A stretch of 64,000 bases of DNA from Lithobates sylvaticus (taxonomy: Eukaryota > Chordata > Amphibia > Anura > Ranidae): assembly GCA_028564925.1 (NCBI GenBank), contig CM053030.1, forward strand, positions 372,832,945-372,896,944. Reading direction: 5' to 3'. The notes below the pieces were generated by a model. The model did no database searches, was not told the DNA's origin, and worked only from the letters and a program-made list of their open reading frames with translations. This document shows, piece after piece, positions 32,621-45,686 of this stretch (positions within the stretch are counted from its first letter, which is position 1; each line of letters opens with the position of its first letter). Position numbers and translations under genes: made by a program.

Positions 32621-35520
32621 GTTTGCTACTATAGTTATTACAGTTGATGTTATTTCAAATGAGTTTGGCTCCCTCTAGTGACTGTTGGGCTCTGTTAGGA
32701 TATTTATTTATTCTTGAGAAGGAATGCAGCAAAGTATTGTGGGAGATATAGTTTGGAGGAGGAAGTGACTCCATTAGCTGGATCAGCCCTGAACTACAAT
32801 ACAGACAATGCAAAGCGCGCAGCACTGCCTGCTGGGAGTAGTAATAAAAGGATGAGCGTGGCCTGTTTTCAGCCTGTGTGTGACCAGGAGCCTTTACAGT
32901 GGAGAGTCAGATCGCCTGCCTCTGAGGGATCTTGGAGGACAGCCCTGCTATTCCAGCAAGCGGACCGGCCTGCATTTCAATTGCAACTGGAAGCCACATG
33001 CACTTCAGCCCATTGGGAGTTGCAGCATGGTGTAGCGGCACCATCTTCAACCGACGGAGACACCAGGAGGGGATTCCGGATGGAGCCTCACAGTCATCTG
33101 AGTCTGTTGTGGTGAGAGGGCACCTACCCATTCCAGTAGAGAGTACAGTATGTTCTTGTGAGTTATTTTCTACAGATTGCTGGTGAGACATGTAGTTCCA
33201 CAGAGGTGAATCTACTTTTCCATAGGCATCATACAGCCGGACTTTGGGGCCTTGTTGGATAAAAATATGGTTTAGTATCATACTTCTGGTATTTCACTTC
33301 CTGGTTGTTACAGCCATGTAGCCTTGGTTGAAATGTAGCCAGTTAAACCTCTATATTTACATGAGACTAAAGGCTCCAATCTAACTATGAGAGCTGCTCT
33401 GCAAGCGATCTTCAAAGACAGCCGGACAATACTGGCTCCGAGCTGTCTATGAGAGTTCCTGCTATACTTACGAATTTCAAAGAGAACCTATTTGACAGAG
33501 ATGATGCAATTCATGGACAAACACTGCCCCCAGAGGCCAAATATGGCAGGACAGTCAGTAATATAAGGCAGATTGTCATGTGAACACTGATTGGGACAAA
33601 GCAAATGGGACTGGCAATGGGGGGAGTTTGAATGAGTGATGAGTGAGTGTTTTTCAAAAAGGAATGTTTCAGAGAGCTCTGTCTCTCTGTTCGCTGCAAA
33701 GCCTTACTATGAGGCTGTGTCTCTGCTAACCTGATGACTTGGCCACCTTGAGGCCTTACTCTGGGTTATGGCTCGGGCCTAAACCATGTGGGCCTAGATC
33801 TCTTATTCCATCACGAGGCCAGCTGCTAGGATGTGCTAAGTATATTCTTGTATTGTGTTCTGATTGTAAGCTTTGTGATATTGTAATATATTTTAATACT
33901 TTATATTAGATTTCCTAATTTCTTGGGAAATACATAAGATACTGTATTTTCTGGCGTATAAGACTACCTTTTACGCCGAAATTACACAGCCAAAAAGCGG
34001 GGGTCGTCTTATACGCCAGGTGAAGAAGCCGCCAGATGGATATCAGTCCGCCGGGCGCTCTGTAAAATTGTAATATGTATGGGCCACTCAGCCAATCCCG
34101 GCGGGCGATGCACTCTGAATACAGAGCCTGCTAAGCCTGCTCGGATTGGGTAAAAACCTCTGCCAATCCGAGCAGGCTACATGAGTCAGAGCGGCGCGGG
34201 CTGATGTCGCAGCCTCTGCCAATCCGAGCAGGCTTTGTATACATCAACAGATTAGTAAAATACAATGCCTTCCGTGATTGGCTCAGCAATGCACACTGTA
34301 TTCTCAAGTGTACCTGGTGCTACTGTACTAACACAGCATCATATACTGTGTGTACTTGGTGCTCTACATATTAACAAAGCATCCTGTACTGCACATCCAG
34401 CTCCAGATCTCCCCTAAAATAAAGGTATGATTTATGGTGCTTTGTAGGAGAGGATTCATTGTTGCTGCCACCAATTGTGGGATCTCTGGGACTTGTAGTT
34501 CACCAGTTTCCTTTTCCTGATGTTAAGTCTGTGTGTTTTTTTTTTCTGATGGTTTTTTGTAAATGGTGTTGCCTCGGAAGGGGGGTAGTCTTATATGGCG
34601 AGTATAGCCCCAAACCTAAGTTTTTACTGGAAAAATAGGGGGTCGTCTTGTACACCCAGTCGTCTTATACGCCGGCAAATACGGTAGTGTTTTACTAGCA
34701 GCAGTGTGTGTGTTTTCATAACTAACTTTATATCAGTGTGCCTAGCAGGGTTTTAATAGACTAACTAATCTATAGGGACTAGAAAAATTAATACATAGAT
34801 ATAATAGTAATTATTGTATCGCTTACATCAGGCCTTGTCTGTTTCCCTGCGCTGTAAGGCCAGTATTGTTATTGCACTACTTCAATTAAGCCCTCTTCAG
34901 CATATTTTTTGCCCTACAGTCATTTATTTTCCTCTGTCTATGTGGATTACATATACTGCAGTTTAATCATTAGGCTAGCTGAAGATATCCGGAGTTGAAT
35001 GAACTTTTGAGAACTTTTGCCATCTTCCTCTTTTCTAAGCATTGCTGTTACACTCATAAGCTGAACTCTGAATTACAACCTAGGGGGAGCCATTGAGTAT
35101 ATGCTAGACTTTATACTGTGTTTCTGAATGTAAAGATTATATACTGTATTTTGGTCTGTGTGTTGAGGCCTCGGAAAGAAGGTATTCAATATATGTTTTA
35201 AGATATTGGGTACTTATACCTCTGTACCCCTGTTCACATATACTCCTGAAAAGCCAATATAAGGTTAAAAGTTCTGTATATCTGCATTAAGTGATAACGG
35301 TTGTCAATTACAATTTTGTGTTTATTCATGCTGTCCATTGTGTTCCACTATTTACTTTAGTAAACTTTCTGAGTGGTTCAGTGACATTGTGTGAGTTCAA
35401 CATCACATTGCAGAATGGAACCCAAGGTGTCAGAGGTAAGAGAGGATCTGCAGAGTCGGGGTAGCCAGTGGGGTATAGAGTCAATCAGCAGCCCTCACGG
35501 GGGTACCGCTACGATAGTAT
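32621..35520. other. Unassigned mid-repeat-like region, interrupted by a MITE
   Basis: 32700-33190 is more GC-balanced than its surroundings and has a TATA-like ataaaagg at 32844; the rest is AT-rich. Arrangement and composition would fit a diverged LTR-type fossil or an unknown interspersed repeat, but I see no protein similarity. The frame at 32714-33115 (133 codons) has no recognisable motif. A MITE lies at 33942-34684. Confidence 0.3.
33942..34684. mobile_element. MITE with 'gcgtataagac' ends and TA duplication
   Basis: Inverted ends ctgtattttctggcgtataa and ttatacgccggcaaatacgg are flanked by TA (33940-33941, 34685-34686). Secondary repeats ggtcgtcttatacgcc occur inside each end. The interior has paired gcctgctcggattgg / ccaatccgagcaggc hairpins near 34130-34235. 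I know similar ends from reptiles and amphibians; superfamily uncertain (TA suggests Tc1/mariner class). Confidence 0.7.
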
Positions 35521-35801
35521 GGTAAATCCCCTATTAGACAGTTTTTACTGGAACAAGTTTCCATTGTGAGATGTTCCCTTTTTTTCCCAGTTCAAGTGAC
35601 AACTCACAATTTTGGATCATCCATTCGTTTTAGTCACAATAACAATGGTCACAAGCACAAATAGCCACAGCAGTGTTGATTTACTAAAGGCAAATAGACT
35701 GTTCACTTTGCAAGAAAAGTTCTGTAGACTTCCATCATCCAATCATGTGCAAACACCATGGAATCACCATGTACTTTACAGTTCTAAAACAAACATCTGC
35801 A

Positions 35802-36119
35802 TCAGATTACAGCCTGAAAAATTATATCATCATCACCAAACATCCTTTCAATTGATGAAATAAAAAAAGTGTCCAAAATCTCAATATAAACTATAAAAGC
35901 ATCTATTGAAGATTTAATGACTGCCATCTCCCCCGTACCTTTACCTGACATGCAACCCCATATCATCGATTGTGGAAACTTGCATGTTTTCTTCAGTATG
36001 GTAAATCCCCCGTCTTCATATATTTCATTGGAACGGCACCAAACAAAAGTTCCAGGATCATCACTCTGCCCAATGCAGATTGGTGATTCGCTCAATATGA
36101 CTTTCATCAAGTCATCCAC
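35802..36119 (-). pseudogene. Tc1-like transposase fragment, left arm
   Basis: Reads CRSNEIYEDGGFTILKKTCK, then MIWGCMSGKGTGEMAVIKSS and MFGDDDIIFQAVI-stop. WGCMSGKG is the Tc1 glycine-rich box. The block that normally holds the first catalytic Asp (SDES) is shortened to SES, and the sequence ends at the second Asp block. Confidence 0.75.
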
Positions 36120-36229
36120 AGTCCATGAATGCTTTTCTTTAGCCCACTGTAGCCTTGTTTTTTCTGTTTAGGTGTTAATGATGGTTTTCGTTAGTACAAA
36201 TAAAATGGGAAGGTTGTTAAAGGGAAGTG

Positions 36230-36768
36230 TACTGGTAGACCAAGGAAGACATCAACGCGTCATGTTAGAAAACTTAAAACAGAAAATGCACAACAAAACA
36301 AATGAGGAACAAATGGTCAGAAACTGGAATCAATGTCTGTGACCGAACTGTAAGACATCGGCTAAAGGAAATCGGATTTGCATACAGAAAAGCCAAACTA
36401 AAACCATCATTAACACCTAAACAGAAAAAAAACAAGGTTACAGTGGGCTAAAGAAAAGCAATCATGGATTGTGGATGACTGGATGAAAGGGATTTTTAGT
36501 GCTGAATCACCAATCTGCATTGGGCAGGGTGATGATGCTGGAACGTTTGCTTGGTGCCATTCCAATGAAATGCCTGAAGAAAACATGCAAATTTCCACAA
36601 TCATTGATGATATGGGGTTGCATGTCAGGTAAAGGTACGGGGGAGATGACAGTCATTAAATCTTCAATAAATGCACAAGTTTATATTGAGATTTTGGACA
36701 CTTTTCTTATTTCATCAATTAAAAGGATGTTTGGTGATGATGACATAATTTTTCAGGATGTAATCTGA
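36230..36768 (+). pseudogene. Tc1-like transposase fragment, right arm and upstream part
   Basis: Frames from 36230 onward read TGRPRKTSTRHVRKLK, later ERTVRHRLKEIGFAYRKAKL and KPSLTPKQKK; the last piece (36499-36768) reads LKKTCKFPQSLMIWGCMSGK, GTGEMTVIKSSINAQVYIEI and FGDDDIIFQDVI-stop. The first catalytic Asp is replaced (SAES for SDES) and the enzyme ends before its second and third catalytic residues. Several frame changes. Confidence 0.75.
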
Positions 36769-36794
36769 TGCAGATATTTGTTTTAGAACTGTAA

Positions 36795-37198
36795 GGCCCC
36801 TTTCACACGGTCGGACCGTTCAGATCCGCCTGTCAGTTTTGACGGCGGATCTGAACGGGCGCTCCATGTTAGTCTATGGAGCGTCGGATGTCAGCGGAGA
36901 CATCTCCGCTGACATCCGACCCGGTCCGATCCGCCAAAAGCAGACGTATGGCTATACGTCCAGATCCGTCGCTGGCGGATCGGATCGGGTGAGATCTGAT
37001 GAAAAACGGACACACTGTCCGTTTTCATCCGATCTCTCCATAGAGATCAGCGGCGCTTGCAAGCCCCTCCCCGCTCAGTGAGCGGAGAGAGGCTTGTCAT
37101 CCGCCGGTTCAGCAGAGATCAACGGAGAGATCTCCTGCTGAGCCGGCGGACAGAGGCGGGCTCCGTGCAAGCGGAGCCCGCCTCGTGTGAAAGGGGCC
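36795..37198. mobile_element. Serial-hairpin MITE (ggcccctttcacac family), copy 1
   Basis: Inverted ends ggcccctttcacacgg and cgtgtgaaaggggcc; flanks TAA and TTA (Harbinger-like TWA). Almost all of the interior is hairpins, e.g. 36885-36918 (16-bp arms, 2-base loop) and arms around tccgccggttcagcag at 37100-37151. Related copies: 43336-43752 and a fragment at 52798-52966; 63043-63318 may be distant kin. Confidence 0.8.
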
Positions 37199-37693
37199 TT
37201 AAGTACATGGAGATTCCATGGAGTTTGCACATGATTGGCTGATGGAAGTCTATAGAACTTTGTGTCATTCACTAGCCTCTGGGGCAAATTCTCTTGCAAA
37301 GTTAATCTAATGCAGATGTTTGTTTTAGAACTGCAAAGTACATTATAATTCCATAATTTTTTCCTCAGAATTGAGTGATTCCATATTTTTCCTTTGCTTG
37401 ATCTGCAAAGATTGTTGCAACTGACTAAAGTTTTCTTTATTTTTTTATTTTTTAAGTAAATCTTAAAGCCAGAAGGTTGGAATGTTAAATAAAAATAGTT
37501 TTGAGGCATGTATGTCATTATTTATTTATTTTTTTAAACTTTTCCCAGGGGTTGTAGTAAAGCTACACCAGGAAGAAGTAACACTGAACAAAAGGTAGCA
37601 AAATGATGGATATGCTGTGTTGCATCAGAAGAGTGACTGAACAGATTTTTAAATAACTTGACAGGTAAAACAGGGAACAGATATGTACTGTAT

Positions 37694-38193
37694 TTAAAGC
37701 GGAGGCCCACCCTAAAAAAAAAAAAAAAATTTTTACATAAACAGGCTCTTTAAATTTTTTTAAAAAACATTTGAAAAAAAAAATAAAAACTGATTTACAC
37801 GAAACACCTGTTGCTAGGCAGTCTTCCTAATCTGCCACTTCCTTCTCCGCAGAGATGTTCCTTCTCTTCATCCCTCACGTGGTGTTCTGGGAAATTGGGC
37901 ACGTTGTCTTCTGGGACCTGTGTGTGTCCCAGAAGACAGCCGCCCATTCACAAAGCGGTGCGTGACTCACGCATGCGCAGTAGGAAATGGTCAGTGAAGC
38001 CGCAAGGCTCCTCTGCCTGTTTCCCTTAGATAGAATGGTGGCGCCGGCATCCGATCCAATGGACGGATCGGCCTCTGGGGGCCGACGTATCGAGCTCCCT
38101 GGAAAGGTAAGTGTCCTTATTAAAAATGAACAGCTACAGTGTTTGTAGCTGCAGATCTTTTTTTTTTTTTATTTCAGCTGGAACTCCCCTTTT
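37694..38193. mobile_element. TTAAAGCGGA-type MITE
   Basis: Starts ttaaagcggaggcccaccct and ends agctggaactcccctttta, loosely inverted (AAAGCGGA / tggaactccccttt). Interior has GC-rich hairpin segments (ccagaagacagcc / ttctgggacctgtgtgtgtcc) and ggaaaggtaagtgtcc. The stub at 27068-27120 (taaagcggagttccaccc) belongs to the same group. Confidence 0.5.
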
Positions 38194-39649
38194 AGTGGTG
38201 CATTTAACTGTTTGTCTGGAATTCCACTGTTGTGGGCTGACCACACAGTTTTTTTTTTAACTATCCGAACCTTCAAATTGTCTTTTTTGTTTTGTTTGTG
38301 TTTTTAAAGCATAGCCACTAATTCGACTTTCCGTTTTACTCCCAAGATAAGAACTAAGGATTAAATAGGTTCTTTGAGATAACATGCACAAAGGCAACAC
38401 ATCAGCTCTGGATTGCTAACAAGACCAACAGGTGTTTTTTTCAGTATATAACAAATATAAGTATAAGTAATAACAACAAAATTCTTTGAATGGTTTATTT
38501 AACAGACCAAAGGGGAGCAAACTACAGAAGTTTATTTTTAGAGTTTACATATACTTTAAGTGAAGATTATAAAAATAAGAAGGTAAAAGTAAAAAAACAC
38601 AAATGCAAAGAATACAAAATAAAAAAAAAATACTTTTAATACACCCTAAAAAGGCCTCTAAAAAAGAAAAAAAATTAGATTATTTTTTCAAAAACAAAAT
38701 GTGCCTAAAGTTAAGTAACAAAGGTTTACCAATATAAAACTTGGTAATTTCAAAAGAAAACCAATTTTAAAAAATCTATGCCATTTGTCCTTGGTCACAA
38801 TGTACTGTGCATATTTATGTAGAAGCTGGAGTCAGAAAATATCTTAAGACAGCTGAATTGTTTGCCAACATCCAACAGCCTTCTAAGGTCCATTGGGCCC
38901 TTGAGTGAAATTTGTCAGAAATGTGACGATACGATAAAGTCATGTTATCACTGCAGCATCCCTGATGTATATATATCTTCTTTCAAAAGTTACATTTTAG
39001 CATCAGCATAGAGATGTGTTGTCACAATAACTGTGTGTTGTCTTTCAAAACCCTTGTCACAAAAAAATGCAATAAAATAAAAATGTTTAAATAAAGGCTT
39101 CAGCCACCACACTTTTGCTCCTCTCTTTTGTGCTTTTTTGAGTTTGGGAGATTTCCTAAAAATTCTCATTGCCTGATTTATTAATGTTCCAAGTTTGTTT
39201 GCTGTGGCATACATTTTTAAAAGCTGTGGCACTGCAGAATTTACATGGGTGCTGGCTCAGAACTATATGCACACAAATCCACTAAAATTAAAATGTCAGT
39301 CCACCTAAAACTGATATTTGGATTTTATTAGATCCTGGGCAGTTGAACCACCTGAGCATTTCTTATATCTCCCTGCTGGATTTTATCATTTGTGCTAAAC
39401 GTTGAAGGATGCAACTGAAAGGGTAGGAACTCCTATTTGTGGACAGGAACACACAAAGCTCCGTGGTGAACAGTGCTGGATTGCAAAGATTCCAAGCATT
39501 ACAAGGAGCTCTCCTGATTAGAGTTCTCAAAAGATATAAAAAGCTAGATTATTTTGATCAAGAGACTCCATCTTTCACCAAATTATCACTGTTGGTTTAT
39601 CCCATGGTTGTGTGGCAGCAGCCATATAATATATTTGTAACAACCCATT
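38194..39649. other. Unassigned AT-rich sequence
   Basis: No gene or element recognised; minus-strand frame 38990-39232 has no known motif. Confidence 0.45.
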
Positions 39650-40035
39650 CAGAGGTGTAACTAGAAATCAAACAGCCCCATAGCAAACATGGTAATGGAC
39701 CCCCCAAGAGAAAAAAAACATTTTAGTAGACTTTAATTGTCATGGCAGGTGATGAAGGACTAAAGAGGACATGTTGATAATGAGGTAATGGAATATAAAA
39801 TAAACAGCACGGTGTGGAGCATAAGGCAGAGTGCAGAATACAGCATGTACAGCATGATATATGAAATAATTCATTGCTGAACAGGGAAGAACAGCATGGC
39901 ATTCAGAATGAGGGGATGGGGAATAGGAAATACACAGTGTGTCATATGGAATTATTTATTGTGGAATAGGGAATGTGCAATACGGCATACAGCAAGGGGG
40001 ATTACAGAATAAAGAATGTACAATATAGCATACTG
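39650..40035. mobile_element. hAT end plus degenerate tandem repeat
   Basis: cagaggtgtaactag at 39650 matches the ends of the elements at 21612 and 45415 (cagtggcgtaactag in 13 of 15 positions), followed by the family phrase gccccatagcaaacatgg. From about 39770 come irregular units around aatacagcatgtacagcatg and ggaataggga. The far end was not found. Confidence 0.5.
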
Positions 40036-40570
40036 TTTTGTCACGTTTTTTTGGGGTTGTGTTCGATATGTGCAAAGAGAGATCACACAAATACTTAAAA
40101 ATATAACATTTATTAAAAGTAATGACAGATAAAGATAAAGAAAATATGACAAGAATACTTAATTAAAGATGCTATTTCCACCACGGAGTCCTGCGTATAT
40201 ACAGCGTGGTATGCAGGTCATCACAGGCGCATGCATGTTTTGCAAGCTCTGAAGTGAGACTAGCCTATTCCAGTATAGGCTGTGGAAGATACAAGCTAGT
40301 ATGTGAGTAAATGACCAATCAAAGTTATTTGCACAGTAATATTTCCTTTTCAGGGGGATAGTGGGCTCCGCCATTCTGCATTCCTCAAGCTTTACATTAG
40401 TAAGGTAAAGCAATACATATGACCTTATATGGCTCCTTGACCAAGATTTGGAGGCTTACAATGCATTAGTGAGCTATATTATTAATAATGTTAACATTAT
40501 TAATAAGGAGATGTGTAAATGCAATTTCCCCATCACTCCACCCCCTGGCTCACAAATCATATAATGCCTC
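40036..40570. repeat. Possible LTR-type fossil fragment
   Basis: 40046-40096 (ggggttgtgttcgatatgtg, caaagagagatcacacaaat) repeats at about 50846-50886. The shared edge and a primer-site-like neighbour at 50836 suggest LTR ends in reverse orientation. Broken and old; family not determined. Confidence 0.3.
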
Positions 40571-40573
40571 TTA

Positions 40574-40978
40574 TGCCCCATACACACGGTCGGAAATTCC
40601 GACGGAAAATGTCCGATCGGACCATGTTGTCGGATAATCCGTCCGTGTGTGGGCTCCATCTGACTTTTTCCGTCGGAATTTCCGTCGGAAAAAATTTGAG
40701 ATCCTGCTCTCAAATTTTCCGACAACAAAATCCGATCGAAATTTTTCCGATCGTGTGTAGAGAAATCCGACGGACAACGTGCCACGCATGCTCAGATCAA
40801 ATTAGGAGACCAAACCTATTGGCTAATAGCCTCTACGTAGTTCCGTCGTACGCAACAAACGTCACCACGTTCAGAATGATCGGATTTTTACTTATTCCGA
40901 CCGTGTGTATGCAACACCAGTGTCGGACAAAATCCGACGGATTTTGTGATCGGAATTTCCGACCGTGTGTATGGGGCA
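40574..40978. mobile_element. Harbinger-like MITE, copy 2
   Basis: Ends tgccccatacacacggtcgg and ccgaccgtgtgtatggggca; flanks TTA and TAA. Very similar along its length to 6641-7065, including the phrase attaggagaccaaacctatt, but about 20 bp shorter near the right end. Confidence 0.85.
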
Positions 40979-41046
40979 TAACAGTACATAAAGGCTATTG
41001 GAGGGAAAGCGCCTGATAATTGTAAACAAAAAGAATAATTAATGTA

Positions 41047-42667
<1,621 letters not shown>

Positions 42668-42669
42668 TA

Positions 42670-43149
42670 TTCTCCCACCTTCAATGTTAAAGTGTAGATA
42701 CCTATTTTCCCTGTCTGACTGATTTACTCATTTAATTTAATTTGGCTATGTTAGGGCTGAAAAATATAAAAATATCCAAAGTTCAAAAAATATGAAAAAA
42801 ATAACTAAATTTTGGACTAACAAAAGAACTAAACTTTTCCTTTCAAAAGCACAGGAGCGGGTATGAATATCAAACTTTCCTTTCCGAGAGTCCTCCATAT
42901 ATGGTAATGGACAGCAGATTCTTAGCTCTCCGGTTACCCGATCAGAGCAATTGCAATGCTGTAGAACTGAAAGAACTGTAGAATACAAAGTTTATATCAT
43001 CCTCAAGACTATTGCAGCTCACAAGTCATAAACGTGTAGGCACATAACCACCATGGTAGATGGAACTTTACAGACAGTTCAGGCACTTGACCATCAGAAC
43101 AGATAAAACAGTTCAGGTACTCAACCATCAGAACAGATAGAGCAATTCG
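42670..43149. other. Unassigned sequence
   Basis: No gene recognised. The phrases cagttcaggyacttgaccatcagaacag occur twice (43076 and 43110), a short duplication. Confidence 0.5.
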
Positions 43150-43181
43150 TATACAGAGAGCCACTGTCTCAGCGTTGCCAT

Positions 43182-43233
43182 GTAGCCACGCCCCAACGCA
43201 TTTTATCACTTCCAACTTCATCACGGGGTCTAC
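43182..43233 (-). ncRNA. Hammerhead-like fold, copy C (decayed)
   Basis: Minus strand: CCCC then GTGATGA (C3 replaced by G), an extra A, a short stem II, AAAA in place of GAAA, TGCGT, then T at the cleavage position and GGGG pairing with CCCC; an outer GTAG/CTAC helix follows an internal loop. Two changes (ATAAAATGCG where GACGAAACGCG is expected) look like CpG decay. Unlikely to be active. Confidence 0.25.
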
Positions 43234-43335
43234 GAATTCGGAAGTGATGAAACGCATCGGGTCATGGCTTCACGGCAACGCTGAGACGGTGACTCCACAT
43301 GTATGAAGGAAGCTGTGAGGAGATCGCAACACTAA

Positions 43336-43752
43336 GGCCCCTTTCACACCGGGCGTTTTTCATGCGGTACAGCGCTAAAAATAGCGCCTGTTCACCGCCT
43401 GAAAAAATCCTTTAACTCCAGTGTGAAAGCCGGCGGGCTTTCACACTGGAGCGGTGCACTAGCAGGGCGGCAAAAAAAGTCCTGCTAGCAGCATCTTTGG
43501 AGCGGTATAGGAGCGGTGTGTTCACCGCTCCTATACCGCTCCTTCCCATTGATTTGAATGGGAAACCGCAGTAAAACCGCGGCAATACCGCCGCAAAGCG
43601 CCGCTACGGCGGCGCTCTGCGGGGGTGTTTAACCCTTTTTCGGCCGCTCGCGGGGGGTAAAACCGCACCGCGAGCGGCCGAATACCGCGGTTATATAAAT
43701 ATAGCGCTGCTTTACCGTCACCGCGGCTCCCCGCCCCAGTGTGAAAGGGGCC
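43336..43752. mobile_element. Serial-hairpin MITE (ggcccctttcacac family), copy 2
   Basis: Ends ggcccctttcacaccgg and cagtgtgaaaggggcc, flanked on both sides by TAA. Hairpins: 43416-43451 (16-bp perfect arms), 43499-43542 (20-bp perfect arms, 4-base loop), and 43641-43680 (13-bp arms). GC-rich, non-coding; the minus-strand frame here is an artefact. Confidence 0.85.
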
Positions 43753-44102
43753 TAAGTCACCTAGCATGTTTGGAATTTTAACAAGGTGATTTTGAATCTT
43801 TTTTGATGTAAGTGCATTACTTTTAATAAACAGATTACCTTAAGGTGTTTTTACACTATTGGAGGCTCTGTCTCAATTTCTATCCCCACATGTGTACAGT
43901 GTCTTTATTAGTCTGGATGGAGATTGGCGTGTATAAGCGGCTCTTTAATAACACCTAATAAGGTGATATTTGCCAGACACGAGAGTGAATGGCAAAAACA
44001 TCTGGTGAGCTTTATTCTTAAAGGAGTGGAATTGGCACACATCACTTTGGTGAAGGATTTTGGTGGCTCAATGAGATTTTGTTTTACTATGTATTCATCA
44101 CT

Positions 44103-44563
44103 TTAAAGAGGAAGTAAACCCCAATGGGTTTTACTTCCTCTTTTGCTCTGTGCAAACCCTGCAAATTAAAAGCATAATGGGCTAGTATGCATCGCATACT
44201 AGCCCATTATGCGACACTTACCTGCAAACTAAGCCCGCGCTATCCCCTGTGCAGGCAGCGTCCATCTTCACTCCTCTTCCTTCCGGGGCTGCAAACTCCA
44301 GCTCTGTGACTGGCCGGAGCCGCGGGGCGTTACTCCTGCCCTTGAGCGCAGGAGCCGTCAGTCATGGCACATGCTGGAGAAGAAACTGAATGGAGGTCTG
44401 TTTCTTCACAGCGCATGTGCCGATGATGACAATAGGCATGCTACAAGGGAAATATCTCCTAAACGGTGCACATTTAGGAGATATTTCCACTACCTATAGT
44501 TAAGCCTTATTCTAGACTTACCTATAGGTAAAAGTAAGACAAAAGTTTTTACAACCACTTTAA
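44103..44563. mobile_element. TTAA-flanked MITE with serial hairpins, copy 2
   Basis: Begins ttaaagaggaagtaaacccc and ends acaaccactttaa. Contains hairpins at 44107-44145 (aagaggaagtaaacc / ttttacttcctctt), 44171-44213 (ataatgggctagtatgc) and about 44449-44490 (ggaaatatctcctaaa). The last corresponds to the hairpin of copy 1 at 14211-14286. Confidence 0.65.
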
Positions 44564-45406
44564 GTTGGACTGTGTTACCATATTGACTTGCATATGTTGG
44601 AGCATATATATTTTTTGGATATGCAATATAGACACTTTTCATTATGTATAGGTGTTGATCATTTATGTTGATCATTTCACAGTGATAATATTTAGGAGAT
44701 TTGTAGAGTAATTAGTGCGCTACTGTGGAATTATTTGTCTCTTTTTTACATTGACATTTGTTTCACCTCATTTGCAAGTGCCATATATAACTGACTGTAT
44801 ATGTACTAGTATCTATTCCAAAAAATATGGTTATCTCTAAACCAAAACCAATGACTGTAAGCGGACATAAAATTACTGTTTCCAAAATGAATGATATGAT
44901 TGGCTTAAATTTAAACTGTCATTCATATAGAAAAATGTATTTCAAATCAAACGCCAGTTATGTGTAAAACCCCAAATTTAAACCTTTAAACTAGTGTAAC
45001 CCTTTCTCTTCCTGTACTGCGCACATCCTGTGGGTTTTGTTTTTCAAAATGTATGCACACACCAACAGTGGTCCTACCTTACACTTACACTACAATGATT
45101 ATGGCAGAATATAACAAAGTACATGCTGCTATATTCAAACTTAAAAAACACACACAGGAAACAGGAACAGTACAGGAAGATATACAACTACATTTATAGT
45201 GTAATTGTTTGGGTATTCTTACACTCCAAATCATTAAAAATAAGTAAACTATCCCAGATGTGAAAACAATATTACTGTTGCTCAAACACTAGCTGTTTTA
45301 TATCCATTTATGTCTCATCTTAACCAGAGAAAAAAAAACATGAATACCCATCACGCAGCATCAAAATTATTGGCTGCTCTGTTTACAATCGGTTCTAACA
45401 AAAACT
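44564..45406. other. Unassigned AT-rich sequence
   Basis: No gene, tandem repeat or element recognised. Confidence 0.45.
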
Positions 45407-45686
45407 GTCATTACCAGTGGCGGAATTATAGGGGTCGCCAAGATCGCCATGGCGACCGGGCCCCTTGCTGCAGGGGGCCTTTGAGGGCCCCCGTAGTCTT
45501 TGATAGGAGGGGAGGCTGTGAGGAGCTCCCCGATCGTCAGCCGAATTGTAATCTGTGCAGGGAGCTCCTCACATACCTCGTGTGCTGTGCTCTTTGTCTC
45601 CCCTACAGTGCAGTACCCGGCAGGAAGAAGGTAAATGTCTGCCGTTTTTTTTTATAAGACTATCTATTGTATGTTTGTTTATATGT

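Larger units (their letters stand above)
35590..37400. mobile_element. Inverted pair of Tc1-like fragments
   Basis: Left arm 35690-36185 (minus) and right arm 36405-37340 (plus, with a MITE at 36795-37198) are diverged copies of the same transposase segment facing each other across 36186-36404, which itself encodes the next upstream part of a plus-strand copy (GRPRKTS box, RTVRHRLKEIGFAYRKAK). Both arms are truncated at the same place, after GDDDIIFQ.VI, and pass into the same non-coding tail (tgatgcagatgtttgtttta), so they derive from one deletion derivative. A fold-back structure. Confidence 0.65.
43150..44100. repeat. Hammerhead-bearing repeat family, copy C, split by a MITE
   Basis: Inverted arms at about 43160-43213 and 43241-43297 flank a 27-bp spacer. 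After the MITE at 43336-43752 the family phrases continue: aataaacagatt, actattggaggctctgtctc, atctggtgagc, and ttggtgaaggattttggtgg. The same order is seen in copies A and B. Confidence 0.45.

Noticed and set aside
32714-33281. Overlapping frames of 124-133 codons on both strands.
   Set aside because: No recognisable motif, overlap on opposite strands, no splice or promoter context beyond a weak TATA-like site.
37000-37030. CTGATGA at about 37006 as another hammerhead core.
   Set aside because: It lies in a hairpin arm of a MITE and lacks a GAAAC box and stem I partner.
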